Origin: Pedobacter glucosidilyticus DSM 23534
GTDB lineage: Bacteria > Bacteroidota > Bacteroidia > Sphingobacteriales > Sphingobacteriaceae
Reading direction: 5' to 3'
Assembly: GCF_000425145.1 (NCBI RefSeq)
Contig: NZ_AULF01000023.1
Coordinates: forward strand, 1-64,000
Length of the DNA stretch: 64,000 nucleotides
Shown here: piece by piece, positions 24,541-34,266 of the stretch
Layout: each line of letters opens with the position of its first letter
How positions within the stretch are numbered: position 1 is the first letter of the stretch
Notes under the pieces: model-generated
Seen by the model: the letters and a program-made list of their open reading frames with translations, nothing else
Database searches by the model: none
What the model was told of the DNA's origin: nothing
Program-made: the position numbers and the translations under genes

Positions 24541-26013
24541 TTAAAGTTCTTTTCTTAATCGGGCAACAGGTATCCCCATTTGTTCACGATATTTTGCTAC
24601 CGTTCTTCTAGCAATGTTATAACCTTTATCTTTTAAAATCTCAGTTAATTTTTCATCTGCTAAAGGCTTTCTTTTATTTTCATTACCAATACACTCTTCT
24701 AAAATTTTCTTTACTTCTTTATTAGATACCTCCTCGCCACTTTCTGTTTGTATCGCTTCTGAGAAGAAAGACTTTAGTAAATAAGTGCCAAATTCTGTTT
24801 GTACATATTTAGAATTAGCTACTCTAGACACCGTTGATATGTCCATACCTATTTTATCAGCAATATCTTTTAATATCATAGGTTTTAGGTAGCGCTCATC
24901 ACCATCAGAAAGAAAATATTCATACTGGTAGTGCATAATAGCATTCATGGTTTTTAGCAAGGTTTGTTGTCTTTGCTTAATAGCATCAATGAACCATTTT
25001 GCCGAGTCTAACTTTTGCTTCACAAAATGAACAGCTTCCTTAAGCTTTTTATCTTTATCAGCAGTTTTTTCATAATGCTGAAACATTTCTTGGTAAGATT
25101 TGCTCACCCTCAGTTCTGGAGCGTTTTTAGAATTTAATGTAAGTGTAAGCACTCCATCATTCTTTGAAATATGAAAATCTGGGATAACCTGCATTTGCTT
25201 AAGGTTAGATACACCAGAATCTCCGGGTTTTGGGTTTAACTTCAAGATTTCGTTAATAACTTCTTTTAGTTCTTCAGAGGATAAGCCCAAAGATTTTTCT
25301 AATCTATCGTAATGTTTTTTGGTAAACTCGTCTAAATAATTTTCAACAATATTAATAGCTATTTCTATTGTTTTAGAAGAAGTGTCCTTTTTTCTGAGCT
25401 GTATGAGTAGACATTCTTGTAAATCTCTAGCACCTACACCCGGAGGATCAAAAGTTTGGATGACTTTTAGCATCTCCTCTGCTTCCTCATCTTCTGCCAA
25501 AACACTTTGTGAAAAAGCTAAATCATCAACCAAAGAAGGAATAGGTCTTCTTAAATATCCGTCATCATCCAAACTACCTATAATTTGTTGTGCAATTAGA
25601 TATTCTTTATCCTCCAGCGGAATTAAATCGAGTTGGGCTTGTAAGTTTTCAAAAAAAGTGTTGTTTATAGCGATAGGAAGCTCTTTTTTATCTTCATCAT
25701 CATCGTTACTATCATATCTACTTCCATAATCATTGATGTTATCATCTTGCAGATAATCATCAACATTAAATTCATCAAAATCATCATGAGCGTCGTCTGC
25801 TCTAAAATCTTCATCAGGGTCTTTATCCGGATATTCATCAATCGGCTCACTCATATCAGCTAAGCTAATATCCTCTAAAGCAGGGTTTTCTTCTAGTTCT
25901 TCTTTTATTCTGGTATCTAAAGCAACCGTAGGAACTTGTAACAGCTTGATAAACTGTATTTGCTGAGGAGATAATTTTTGTAATAATTTTTGTTGAAGAT
26001 TTTGTTTAAGCAT
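24541..26013 (-). CDS. rpoN: RNA polymerase sigma-54 factor
   Basis: Sigma-54 of 490 residues, which directs RNA polymerase to -24/-12 promoters activated by AAA+ enhancer-binding proteins. The N-terminal Gln/Leu-rich activator region (LQQKLLQKLSPQQIQFIKLLQ begins it) is followed by a long acidic region II (about residues 40-110). A core-binding domain comes next, then the RpoN box ARRTVAKYRE near residue 468, just before the C-terminus. All parts look intact. It stands alone with a minus-strand -7 element about 20 bases upstream. Confidence 0.95.
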   Translation of the reverse strand: MLKQNLQQKLLQKLSPQQIQFIKLLQVPTVALDTRIKEELEENPALEDISLADMSEPIDEYPDKDPDEDFRADDAHDDFDEFNVDDYLQDDNINDYGSRYDSNDDDEDKKELPIAINNTFFENLQAQLDLIPLEDKEYLIAQQIIGSLDDDGYLRRPIPSLVDDLAFSQSVLAEDEEAEEMLKVIQTFDPPGVGARDLQECLLIQLRKKDTSSKTIEIAINIVENYLDEFTKKHYDRLEKSLGLSSEELKEVINEILKLNPKPGDSGVSNLKQMQVIPDFHISKNDGVLTLTLNSKNAPELRVSKSYQEMFQHYEKTADKDKKLKEAVHFVKQKLDSAKWFIDAIKQRQQTLLKTMNAIMHYQYEYFLSDGDERYLKPMILKDIADKIGMDISTVSRVANSKYVQTEFGTYLLKSFFSEAIQTESGEEVSNKEVKKILEECIGNENKRKPLADEKLTEILKDKGYNIARRTVAKYREQMGIPVARLRKEL

Positions 26014-26032
26014 AATAATGTATCAGAAATGG

Positions 26033-26040
26033 CAAAGTTA
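26033..26040 (-). promoter_or_regulatory. -7 element for rpoN
   Basis: On the minus strand TAACTTTG fits TAnnTTTG and lies 19 bases before the rpoN ATG. The -33 element is not clear. Confidence 0.45.
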
Positions 26041-26165
26041 AACAAAGCTGTCCGTAAAAACAGTACTAGTTTAATCATTATTTAAATGATAATTAAGTAG
26101 TTTTTTTTAGTTAATTGTTTTTTTTATAATTTCAATCATTATTAACAAAATTAAAACCAAAACTG

Positions 26166-26555
26166 ATGGGAATAATAAAAGAATTTAAAGAATTTGCTGT
26201 TAAAGGTAACGTTATTGATTTGGCGGTTGGTGTGGTAATAGGTGCCGCTTTTGGGAAAATTGTAAGTTCATTAGTGGATGATGTGATTACACCTGCAATT
26301 TTAACACCTGCTTTAAGTGCTGCAAATTTAACGGAGCTTAGTCAATTAGTAATACCAGGTACGGCAATTAAATATGGTAACTTTTTATCGCAGGTTATAG
26401 CGTTTATTATTGTGGCCTTTGTACTTTTTATGATTATAAAAGGGGTTAATAAGATCAATAAAAAAGATAAGGAAGCAGCTCCGGCAGCACCTCCAGCACC
26501 AAGTAAAGAGGAAATATTATTAACAGAAATAAGAGATTTATTAAAATCAAAATAA
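26166..26555 (+). CDS. mscL: Large-conductance mechanosensitive channel
   Basis: A 129-residue inner-membrane channel that opens under membrane tension to release solutes in osmotic downshock. The start [41 protein letters not shown] matches the N-terminal helix and the pore-lining first membrane helix with its [11 protein letters not shown] constriction. The second helix is [17 protein letters not shown], and the Pro/Ala linker and C-terminal helix [15 protein letters not shown] follow. It is a single gene. Confidence 0.95.
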   Translation: MGIIKEFKEFAVKGNVIDLAVGVVIGAAFGKIVSSLVDDVITPAILTPALSAANLTELSQLVIPGTAIKYGNFLSQVIAFIIVAFVLFMIIKGVNKINKKDKEAAPAAPPAPSKEEILLTEIRDLLKSK

Positions 26556-26589
26556 GAGCTCATATATTTTAATTTATTTCTATTTAGGT

Positions 26590-26620
26590 TTTGATTTATA
26601 GAAAAACAAGTCTATATTTG
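26590..26620 (+). promoter_or_regulatory. Promoter of the rpmH operon
   Basis: TTTG (26590-26593) and TATATTTG (26613-26620) fit the Bacteroidota -33/-7 consensus with a 19-base spacer, among the best matches in the window, as expected for a highly expressed ribosomal gene. The rpmH ATG is 41 bases further on. Confidence 0.75.
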
Positions 26621-26661
26621 CACTCTTATTTTATAGAGCGAAATTATTATTATATATAATC

Positions 26662-26820
26662 ATGAAAAGAACATTCCAGCCTTCTCAAAGAAAAAGAAGA
26701 AACAAGCATGGTTTCAGAGAAAGAATGTCTACTGCAAATGGTAGAAGAGTATTAGCATCTAGAAGAGCTAAAGGCAGAAAAAGATTAACAGTTTCTGACG
26801 AGCGTCGTCATAAAGCATAA
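26662..26820 (+). CDS. rpmH: Ribosomal protein L34
   Basis: A 52-residue, very Arg/Lys-rich protein beginning [20 protein letters not shown] and continuing [20 protein letters not shown]. It is the standard L34 sequence with a short C-terminal extension ([12 protein letters not shown]) typical of Bacteroidota. It belongs to the large ribosomal subunit. It leads the conserved rpmH-rnpA-yidD group; rnpA follows after 76 bases. Confidence 0.97.
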   Translation: MKRTFQPSQRKRRNKHGFRERMSTANGRRVLASRRAKGRKRLTVSDERRHKA

Positions 26821-26896
26821 TTTTAATTGCATTCATTACCTTTTTAAGGTGAATGTATAATCCGATGTCTCTATATTTACTAATCGGGTTTATGCA

Positions 26897-27286
26897 ATGA
26901 AAAATTTTCAATTTACAAAAGAAGAACGATTGTGTAGTAAAAAACTCTTAGCAGAGCTTTTTGACAATGGTTCTTCTTTTTTGTTTTACCCTTTCCGGAT
27001 AACTTGGCAAATTAATCAAGAGCCGCAAAAATATCCTGTACAAATTGTTATCTCTGTTCCTAAAAAGAGATTTAAGAAAAGTGTTGATAGAAATCTTATC
27101 AAGAGAAGAATCAAAGAGGCTTATAGATTACAAAAATCTGCTTCCTTGTATCCTTTTTTACAAACTCAGCAAAAGCAGCTTTTAGTGGCATTTCATTATG
27201 TTGGGAAAGAGCTACTAGATTACTCTTATATTTATCAGAAGCTGTCATTAGCTTTAATTAATCTAGAAAAGCAAATGGTTAAGTAA
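26897..27286 (+). CDS. rnpA: Ribonuclease P protein component
   Basis: The protein cofactor of RNase P, 129 residues, which helps the RNA subunit trim 5' leaders from pre-tRNAs. The early [17 protein letters not shown] segment and the basic RNR motif in [22 protein letters not shown] are diagnostic. Its stop overlaps the yidD ATG by one base. Its position after rpmH is conserved in bacteria. Confidence 0.93.
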   Translation: MKNFQFTKEERLCSKKLLAELFDNGSSFLFYPFRITWQINQEPQKYPVQIVISVPKKRFKKSVDRNLIKRRIKEAYRLQKSASLYPFLQTQQKQLLVAFHYVGKELLDYSYIYQKLSLALINLEKQMVK

Positions 27287-27516
27287 TGGGATTTATCAGA
27301 CAAATATTTTCATTGCTGTTTTTGTTGCTGATAAAACTTTATCAATATTTGCTGTCTCCTTTATTAGGTGCATCATGTAGGTTTACACCTACTTGCTCTC
27401 AGTATGGTATTGATGCAATTAAAAAATATGGTCCTTTTAAAGGGATGTGGTTAACTTTAAATAGAATTAGGAAGTGTCACCCTTGGGGGGGGCATGGGCA
27501 TGATCCGGTACCTTAA
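27286..27516 (+). CDS. yidD: Membrane protein insertion efficiency factor YidD
   Basis: A 76-residue protein thought to help the YidC pathway insert membrane proteins. After a hydrophobic N-terminus, [28 protein letters not shown] carries the conserved Cys residues, and the end [17 protein letters not shown] is the family hallmark. It is translationally coupled to rnpA and followed five bases later by tsaB. Confidence 0.94.
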   Translation: MGFIRQIFSLLFLLLIKLYQYLLSPLLGASCRFTPTCSQYGIDAIKKYGPFKGMWLTLNRIRKCHPWGGHGHDPVP

Positions 27517-27521
27517 ACAAT

Positions 27522-28211
27522 ATGGCACTTATTTTACATATAGAAACAGCTACCAGCACTTGCTCTGTTGCTTTGGCAGAGGGCGGTGTTTTTTTGGATA
27601 AAATAGAACGTACTGAGGCTAATATACATGCAGCCTCTTTAACCGTTTTTATTGATGAGTTGTTAAAAAGGAATCAAAAAAGTTTTAAAGAGCTTAATGC
27701 TATAGCCGTTAGCATGGGGCCGGGTTCTTATACAGGTTTGAGGATAGGTGTATCTACCGCTAAAGGCTTATGTTTTGCTTTGGATATTCCGTTAATTGCT
27801 ATCAATACTTTAACAGCAATGGCTAATGGATTTATTAAAAAATGCTATTCTGTAAACGGAAATACTATTTTTTGCCCCATGATAGATGCCAGAAGGATGG
27901 AGGTATATACGGCTTTTTATAATAAAGACGTAGAGGTTTTAAAAGATACAGAAGCTGTAATTGTAGATGAAAATTCTTTTAAGGCTATTTTAGATACTTA
28001 TATTGTTTACTTTTTTGGTGATGGAGCACCTAAATGCGATGAGGTTTTAGGTAAATATACAAATGCCAGAATAATGGATGATTTTTCCAATTCTGCCGAA
28101 GATTTAATAGAACCAGCTTATGAGAAATTTAAAGAAAGCGCTTTTGAAGATGTAGCCTATTTTGAACCTTACTATCTAAAGGATTACGTAGCTGGAAAGA
28201 AAAAAGCTTAA
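27522..28211 (+). CDS. tsaB: tRNA t6A biosynthesis protein TsaB
   Basis: A 229-residue ASKHA-fold protein that partners TsaD and TsaE in making the threonylcarbamoyl modification at A37 of tRNAs. ILHIETATSTCSVAL is the phosphate-1 loop and SMGPGSYTGLRIGVSTAKGL is the conserved interface segment. It lacks the metal-binding His residues of TsaD, as expected. The last four bases overlap the convergent DUF5723 gene. Confidence 0.92.
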   Translation: MALILHIETATSTCSVALAEGGVFLDKIERTEANIHAASLTVFIDELLKRNQKSFKELNAIAVSMGPGSYTGLRIGVSTAKGLCFALDIPLIAINTLTAMANGFIKKCYSVNGNTIFCPMIDARRMEVYTAFYNKDVEVLKDTEAVIVDENSFKAILDTYIVYFFGDGAPKCDEVLGKYTNARIMDDFSNSAEDLIEPAYEKFKESAFEDVAYFEPYYLKDYVAGKKKA

Positions 28212-29656
28212 TTTCTTCTTTTACCTGCTTTTTTACTGTTTCTTGCTGCTTCTTTTCTTACAGCTCTTCTTTCTTTATTGCTTAATCGATATACAAAGCC
28301 CGTTTCTTCGTCATTTAAGCCATCAACAAAATCTGCCATTCCATCACTTTGAACTTTTCTGCCAAACTTGATATTAAGGCCCATAAAAATATTCATTTGT
28401 GTGGGGCTTTTACCAATATTACCATCTTTACTTATCATACCTTTGGTGAAATAGTAGCTAGGAAGAAGTTTTTCGGAGCCTAAATAAAACTCGGTACTTA
28501 TAGATTGTAACATCAATAAACCACCAATTTGTAAACCATCAGGTTTTTCATAAGTGGTATTGATAGCAATATTAAAAGCACCTTTTTTAAAATTGTTAAG
28601 TAAAGCTAGCTGGGTACTCCGGCCATCAATATATTGCGTAGCCACAAAAACAGGTCTGTAAAAACCAAAATTTCTGGAAGCTGCAATTTGTAAATGAGCA
28701 GGTAAAAAGCTATTAAATTTCTCTAAACTGGCATTTCTCACAATCATCTCGGTAAGTTCTGTCCTGATATTACCATTAGGTTTAATTTCCCCTATTTTGG
28801 TTGGTACCAAAGTATCACTAAAAGTAGAATAAACAGCATTTTTATGCCATCTGATAAAGCCTAAATCTTTTAAATGCGCTGTAACATAAATACCATTTTT
28901 AAAAGTATAAGAACTACCAAGGGTAAGGGCTAATCCCGGATTTTTGAAATTAGGTAGCAGGTTTTTTATCTTTATAGTATCTGCACCTAAATTAGAACGA
29001 TAAGTACCATTAAAATAAGCTTCATAACCATCATCTAAAGGGGTAATAGCCGATTCTTGAATATTAATTTTATGATAAGTTGTGCCACTTAAAAAGCTTA
29101 ATTTAGCACCAAAAGCAAGTTTTTTATTATAATTTTCTCGGTAAGTTAAACCAAATTGCCAGAAAGATTGGTTTAATGTATTGCTATTGAAAACACCTGG
29201 AAAGGGATCATTGAAATTTTCGTAGCTATCTAAAAATGCAAATAAAGCATTGGGTAATTGGGTCTGACCAATATTTCTAAATTGTATAGATGCCCCAATC
29301 TCTCTTTGATATGTTAGACTTTTAAATAATTTAAACATAGCCAGGTAAGCATTGATATTACCTGATAATTGATTTTGATTGTTGGCTGCTAATAATGGAC
29401 CGCCCTTGATACTGTCTCTATTAAAAATATAAGATTTTAAACTGGTTTCTATATCTCCTTTAAAACGTAGTTGCGCACCAAAGGTGGGGAACAAAAAGCT
29501 TACTGCGTATTTGCTACTAAGTTCTGGAGTAAAAGCGGTATTTACAGGGTTTTCAAAAGAATCAAATACAGTTTTAGAATGTATAAGCGATGTTTCCTGA
29601 GCTTTAGCTGCTAAACAAGTTAATGATATAAAGCTTATAAACACCCAGATTCTCAT
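28208..29656 (-). CDS. DUF5723 family outer-membrane protein
   Basis: A 482-residue exported protein with a signal peptide ending near AKAQ. Many alternating strand segments, such as ALTLGSSYTFKNGIYVTAHLKDLG, suggest an outer-membrane beta-barrel of the DUF5723 family restricted to Bacteroidota. A basic C-terminal tail rich in Arg, Lys and Ala extends beyond the expected barrel end (GLNIKFGRKV), so that tail is probably periplasmic. The function is unknown. The gene upstream on the same strand ends 36 bases away, so the two may be co-transcribed. Confidence 0.75.
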   Translation of the reverse strand: MRIWVFISFISLTCLAAKAQETSLIHSKTVFDSFENPVNTAFTPELSSKYAVSFLFPTFGAQLRFKGDIETSLKSYIFNRDSIKGGPLLAANNQNQLSGNINAYLAMFKLFKSLTYQREIGASIQFRNIGQTQLPNALFAFLDSYENFNDPFPGVFNSNTLNQSFWQFGLTYRENYNKKLAFGAKLSFLSGTTYHKINIQESAITPLDDGYEAYFNGTYRSNLGADTIKIKNLLPNFKNPGLALTLGSSYTFKNGIYVTAHLKDLGFIRWHKNAVYSTFSDTLVPTKIGEIKPNGNIRTELTEMIVRNASLEKFNSFLPAHLQIAASRNFGFYRPVFVATQYIDGRSTQLALLNNFKKGAFNIAINTTYEKPDGLQIGGLLMLQSISTEFYLGSEKLLPSYYFTKGMISKDGNIGKSPTQMNIFMGLNIKFGRKVQSDGMADFVDGLNDEETGFVYRLSNKERRAVRKEAARNSKKAGKRRN

Positions 29657-29692
29657 GATTAAATTTATCTAAAAATATGGGTTAAATAAAGT

Positions 29693-31309
29693 TTATTTTA
29701 ACAAGGAGTCTAAAAGTAAAGAGTCTGCCTGTGTATTTGTATCTTCTAGCTCAGGAATTTTACTCATATAAAGGTTTGTAAAAAATTTATCCTTATCGGC
29801 ACTAAATTGTACCGATATACCGTAAATATTTTTCCATCCAAAATTATCACTCTTAAATTGTTGATTTACTTTACTGTTTAAATAAGATTTTATAACAGCT
29901 TTAGCATTACTATTATGTAAAAAATAAAAAATATTTCCTTGGTTTGATAAATATTGCTGAAACTGCAAATTTCTATCTGTTCTGCTTAAGAAATTTTGCT
30001 CCTCATAGTTTTGAAGAAAACCATGAAGTGCCTGCATGCTGTTAGAAACCAGCAAATGATTTTCAATTATAGCATAATAAGGTCTTCTAAAGCCTTTAAA
30101 AGGATCACCTAAATGGTAGTAGAGGATATCAGAATCATCAAATCTTGATATTTTTGAATTGATAGGTGTACTAATGGTTGATAAAATAAAAGATAGTCTC
30201 CCGGTATTATTAGTTTTAATGATACCAATTTTATTTCCAGATGCTACTTGTATACATCCAAACTCTTTACCTAACACCAGCGGAAATTCTTTCTCTATAT
30301 TGATAGAGTGTCTTTGAGAGATATTTTGGAGTTGGCTATTCTTTTTGTTACGCTCTTTTCTTTTCTCAAATAAGGCGTTTAAATCCTGTTGAAAAGTTTG
30401 CTGATTTGAAACCAAGTAAAAGAGGTAAGAAGCTGCATCAAAAGGAACTAAATCTAAAAGTGTACATTTTCCTGATTGTTGGTTTAAAAATAAAGCTGGA
30501 TAGCTACCTTTTTGTTCTAGCTCTGTTATTCCGCTAAACATAAAAGCATTTTTTTGGTAATTGATGTTTAAGCTAGAAAATGCTGGAAACGTTTTTAAAT
30601 TCTCTGTTTCTGCGGGTTTGTCTTTTTTAGAAAATCCAGCTAAAAAAGGAGCTAAGTTTGGGTAATTGATATATAAGTTGGCAATAGCATTCTTATTTCT
30701 TACCGAGCTAAAACTCTCGCCTTTAAAGAATTTTTGTTTTTTATTTGAGCTTTCTAAAAGAGCTTTTTGAACAAGATTTTCGTTAAAACTACCTATCCAA
30801 ACATTTTTTGCCAATGTAAAGTAGAATTTGCTTTGGTTATTAAATGTGAGGGTATAACTTGTAGTTTTGTTTAGAACTTTTTCTTCTATTTTAAACTTTT
30901 GCTTTAAATTCTGGATACTTTCTTGGCTACTTTCTAGTTGTTTATTATTTAAAGGAGCAATAATTAATACATCGGCTTGGTTTTTAGCTGTTTGGTGTAC
31001 AGAAAAGTAAAGTTCTGATGTAGATAAAGCATCGTTAAAACTTGTATTATCAATAAAAGTATTTTTAAGTGCTGTTAAGTGTTTACTGATATTCTGTCCT
31101 AAAACAGCTTCAAAAAGTGTGAAATCTTTAAAAATATCATAAAAAGAAGTTTCATTCTTATATTCAAAAATTAGAGAAGCATCTGCGGGTATCGTGTTAA
31201 AAGCTTTTTCTGTAGTACTTTCAGACGAAGAAATATTATTAAAATACAGCCATGCAGTAGCAAAAGCGGCAATTATAAGCAAGCTAATCGTGATTATTAT
31301 TTTTCTCAT
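29693..31309 (-). CDS. Membrane-anchored protein of unknown function
   Basis: Starting at MRKIIITISLLIIAAFATAW, the protein is 538 residues long with one N-terminal membrane anchor and a large periplasmic part rich in alternating polar and aromatic residues. It includes NTIPADASLIFEYKN, reminiscent of DUF3352-like proteins, but I cannot assign a family firmly. A longer frame starting at 31369 exists; a minus-strand TATTTTTG promoter element at 31327-31334 lies inside that extension and supports the start used here. It neighbours the DUF5723 gene. Confidence 0.65.
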   Translation of the reverse strand: MRKIIITISLLIIAAFATAWLYFNNISSSESTTEKAFNTIPADASLIFEYKNETSFYDIFKDFTLFEAVLGQNISKHLTALKNTFIDNTSFNDALSTSELYFSVHQTAKNQADVLIIAPLNNKQLESSQESIQNLKQKFKIEEKVLNKTTSYTLTFNNQSKFYFTLAKNVWIGSFNENLVQKALLESSNKKQKFFKGESFSSVRNKNAIANLYINYPNLAPFLAGFSKKDKPAETENLKTFPAFSSLNINYQKNAFMFSGITELEQKGSYPALFLNQQSGKCTLLDLVPFDAASYLFYLVSNQQTFQQDLNALFEKRKERNKKNSQLQNISQRHSINIEKEFPLVLGKEFGCIQVASGNKIGIIKTNNTGRLSFILSTISTPINSKISRFDDSDILYYHLGDPFKGFRRPYYAIIENHLLVSNSMQALHGFLQNYEEQNFLSRTDRNLQFQQYLSNQGNIFYFLHNSNAKAVIKSYLNSKVNQQFKSDNFGWKNIYGISVQFSADKDKFFTNLYMSKIPELEDTNTQADSLLLDSLLK

Positions 31310-31402
31310 TTTATATTTCCTCTCAACAAAAATAGATTTTTGTATTGAAGCACCGAAAATTGATTGCATCTTTATTAAATTAGCAATTTACACTGCGGGT
31401 TT

Positions 31403-31789
31403 ATGAACAAAAGAATTATCATCACAGCAGCTTTTTTTGGAGCTTTAGCCGTAATTTTAGGTGCCTTTGGTGCTCATGCGTTAAAAAAAATATTATCTGT
31501 AGATAGCCTTGATGTCTGGCATACTGCTGTTCAGTATCATTTCTATCATACGTTTGCATTATTATTTTTAAGTACTTTTGCCAGGTATAAAAATGCTCTT
31601 ATAAATTTTTCTTCATACTGTTTTACCGGGGGTATTTTACTATTTAGTGGCTCTTTATACATCTTATCTTTAAAAGATTATATGGGCTGGGATGGCGCTT
31701 CTTTTCTTGGTCCGGTTACACCCATTGGCGGCTTATTGTTTATTTTGGGTTGGTTAAGTTTATTATTAGCAGCCTTCAGAGATAAATGA
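31403..31789 (+). CDS. DUF423 family inner-membrane protein
   Basis: A 128-residue protein with four hydrophobic helices. The N-terminal GALAVILGAFGAHALKK and the HTAVQYHFYHTFALL segment are the hallmarks of DUF423 (E. coli YgdD). The function is unknown. Its stop overlaps the priA ATG by four bases (ATGA), so translation of priA is probably coupled to it. Confidence 0.88.
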   Translation: MNKRIIITAAFFGALAVILGAFGAHALKKILSVDSLDVWHTAVQYHFYHTFALLFLSTFARYKNALINFSSYCFTGGILLFSGSLYILSLKDYMGWDGASFLGPVTPIGGLLFILGWLSLLLAAFRDK

Positions 31790-34266
31790 TAGATTTTGAT
31801 CATCACACCTCCAGAAAAACCTTATTTGCTGAGGTAATTTTACCTTTGGCAATATCTAAGTTTTATACTTACCGAGTTCCGTTTGAATTAAATGATGAAC
31901 TAGCTATAGGGAAGAGGGCTGTAGTGCAGTTTGGAAAGAGTAAGATTTATACCGCTATTGTTGCTTCTATTACAGATAAAGCGCCAGTGGCTTATGAAGC
32001 CAAATACCTGATTGATATTATTGATGACCAGCCCATCATCACCCAAAAACAATTAAAACTATGGGATTGGATTGCCGAATACTATTTATGTTTTACTGGC
32101 GAGGTTATGGCTGCTGCTTTGCCTTCTGCACTAAAATTAGCCAGCGAAACAAAAATTATTCTGAGTCATGAAGAAAACATAGATAAAAGCAACCTTAATG
32201 ATAAGGAATACATTGTTGTGGATGCTCTTGAAATCCAAAACGAGCTTAGCCTACAAGAAATTGCTAAAATACTAGGTCAGAAAACTATATTTCCCATCAT
32301 AAAAAGCTTGCTAGATAAGCGAATTGTTTTTATCTCAGAAGAAATAAACGAAAAATTTAAACCTAAAACGGTTAAGCATCTTCGTTTAAATAGTTTTTAT
32401 GATGACAAAGAACATCTGAAGGCATTGTTTGAAATTCTTGAAAAATCGCCAAAGCAATTAGATGCTTTATTAGCTTATTTGAAACTTCAAAAAGAGCAAT
32501 TAAAAATCACTAGAGCTACACTTACAGAAGCTAGTGGAGCTAGCTCAGCTGTGATAAAAGCTTTAATAGATAAAGGAATTTTTGAGGTTAAAGAAGAAAC
32601 TGTCAGTCGTTTTAGTTTTGATGATGAAGAAAATACCAATGATTTTATTTTAAGTGAACCTCAGCAAAAAGCTTTTGATGAAATCAGGCAATCTTTTAAA
32701 GAAAGGCCTGTTACACTTTTGCATGGTATTACCTCTTCTGGTAAGACTCAACTGTATATCCGTTTAATGGAAGAGTACTTAGCCTTAGGTAAACAAGTGC
32801 TTTATTTGCTTCCAGAAATAGCTTTAACAGCGCAAATAGTAGAACGCTTAAAGTTTCATTTTGGAAATCAGATTGTGGTTTACCATAGTAAATTTAATGA
32901 TAATGAAAGAGCTGAAATTTGGCAAAAAGTTTTAAAAAATGAAGCTAAAATCATTTTAGGAGCTCGCTCTTCCTTATTTCTTCCTTTTACAGATTTAGGT
33001 TTCATCATTGTGGATGAAGAGCATGAGGCCAGTTATAAACAGTACGACCCAGCACCACGCTACCATGCCAGAGATGTTGCTATTGTTTTGGCTAATATTT
33101 ATCAAGCTAAAGTTTTGTTAGGCTCTGCTACACCATCTTTAGAAAGTTATTTTAATGCAACTACTCAACAAAAATATGGTTTGGTTAGGTTAGATGTTCG
33201 CTACAGTGGAGTTAACTTACCTGAAATTGAAGTGGTAAGTATCACGGAAGAAAAGGCTCGTAAAACCATAAAAGAGAATTTTACAAGCGTACTTTTAGAT
33301 CGTATACAAGAAGCTATAAAAGTTAAAGAGCAAGTTATTTTGTTTCAAAACCGTAGAGGTTATGTACCTATTTTAATTTGCAAAACTTGTGGTAATACAC
33401 CCAAGTGCATCAATTGCGATGTCAGCTTAACCTATCATAAAGCATCGGGCAAATTACATTGCCATTATTGTGGTTATAGAGAAGATAATATTACCGAGTG
33501 TCCGGCTTGTGGTTCTAAGCATATCGAGTATAAAGGCTTAGGTACTGAAAAAGTAGAGGATGATTTACAAGTATTACTTCCTGATTTAAAAATTGGTCGT
33601 TTAGACTACGATACTACGAGAAATAAAAATGCCCATCAACATATCATCAATGATTTTGAAGAGAAGCGTTTGGATGTTCTGGTTGGTACACAAATGGTTG
33701 CAAAAGGTTTGGATTTTGATAATGTAACCACTATAGGCGTTATCAATGCCGATAGTATGCTACAGTTTCCTGATTTTAGGGCTTATGAGCGTAGTTTTCA
33801 AATGTTATCACAAGTTGCAGGTAGAGCCGGAAGAAGAGAAAAGCAAGGTAAAGTAATTATTCAAACTTATGATACCAAAAACCGGGTGATACAGCAAATT
33901 GTGAATAATGATTATGAAGCCATGTACAGGCATGAGATTTTAGAAAGAAAGCAGTTTAAATATCCTCCTTTTTACCGTTTAATTCATATCGATATTAAAC
34001 ATAAAGATTTTTCTAAAAACCAACAAATTGCAGAAGGTTTTGCCAGAGAATTAAAGAAAACTTTGGGCGATTTGGTTATTGGTCCTCAAACACCGCTTAT
34101 TGGGCGTATCCGCAACTACTATATCCAAACTATTATTTTAAAGATAGATTTACAACATCAATCTATACCTAAAATAAAAGAGTATTTGAGAAAGGAAATT
34201 AGCAATTTTGATGCTAATAAACTCAATAAGGGAAGCTATCTGGTGGTTAATGTAGACCCTTATTGA
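31786..34266 (+). CDS. priA: Primosomal replication protein N', DNA helicase
   Basis: PriA restarts collapsed replication forks by loading the replisome. The 826-residue protein has the N-terminal 3'-end-binding domain and the helicase core with LLHGITSSGKTQLY (Walker A) and VDEEHEASYKQYD (DEEH box). The zinc cluster follows with Cys pairs in CKTCGNTPKCINCD and CHYCG...CPACG, and helicase motifs such as QVAGRAGRREKQG. It is intact. The last seven bases overlap the convergent outer-membrane gene. Confidence 0.95.
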   Translation: MIDFDHHTSRKTLFAEVILPLAISKFYTYRVPFELNDELAIGKRAVVQFGKSKIYTAIVASITDKAPVAYEAKYLIDIIDDQPIITQKQLKLWDWIAEYYLCFTGEVMAAALPSALKLASETKIILSHEENIDKSNLNDKEYIVVDALEIQNELSLQEIAKILGQKTIFPIIKSLLDKRIVFISEEINEKFKPKTVKHLRLNSFYDDKEHLKALFEILEKSPKQLDALLAYLKLQKEQLKITRATLTEASGASSAVIKALIDKGIFEVKEETVSRFSFDDEENTNDFILSEPQQKAFDEIRQSFKERPVTLLHGITSSGKTQLYIRLMEEYLALGKQVLYLLPEIALTAQIVERLKFHFGNQIVVYHSKFNDNERAEIWQKVLKNEAKIILGARSSLFLPFTDLGFIIVDEEHEASYKQYDPAPRYHARDVAIVLANIYQAKVLLGSATPSLESYFNATTQQKYGLVRLDVRYSGVNLPEIEVVSITEEKARKTIKENFTSVLLDRIQEAIKVKEQVILFQNRRGYVPILICKTCGNTPKCINCDVSLTYHKASGKLHCHYCGYREDNITECPACGSKHIEYKGLGTEKVEDDLQVLLPDLKIGRLDYDTTRNKNAHQHIINDFEEKRLDVLVGTQMVAKGLDFDNVTTIGVINADSMLQFPDFRAYERSFQMLSQVAGRAGRREKQGKVIIQTYDTKNRVIQQIVNNDYEAMYRHEILERKQFKYPPFYRLIHIDIKHKDFSKNQQIAEGFARELKKTLGDLVIGPQTPLIGRIRNYYIQTIILKIDLQHQSIPKIKEYLRKEISNFDANKLNKGSYLVVNVDPY

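Noticed and set aside
25382-25729. Plus-strand Ser/Lys-rich frame inside rpoN
   Set aside because: Antisense shadow of the rpoN acidic region; its composition simply mirrors Asp/Glu codons.
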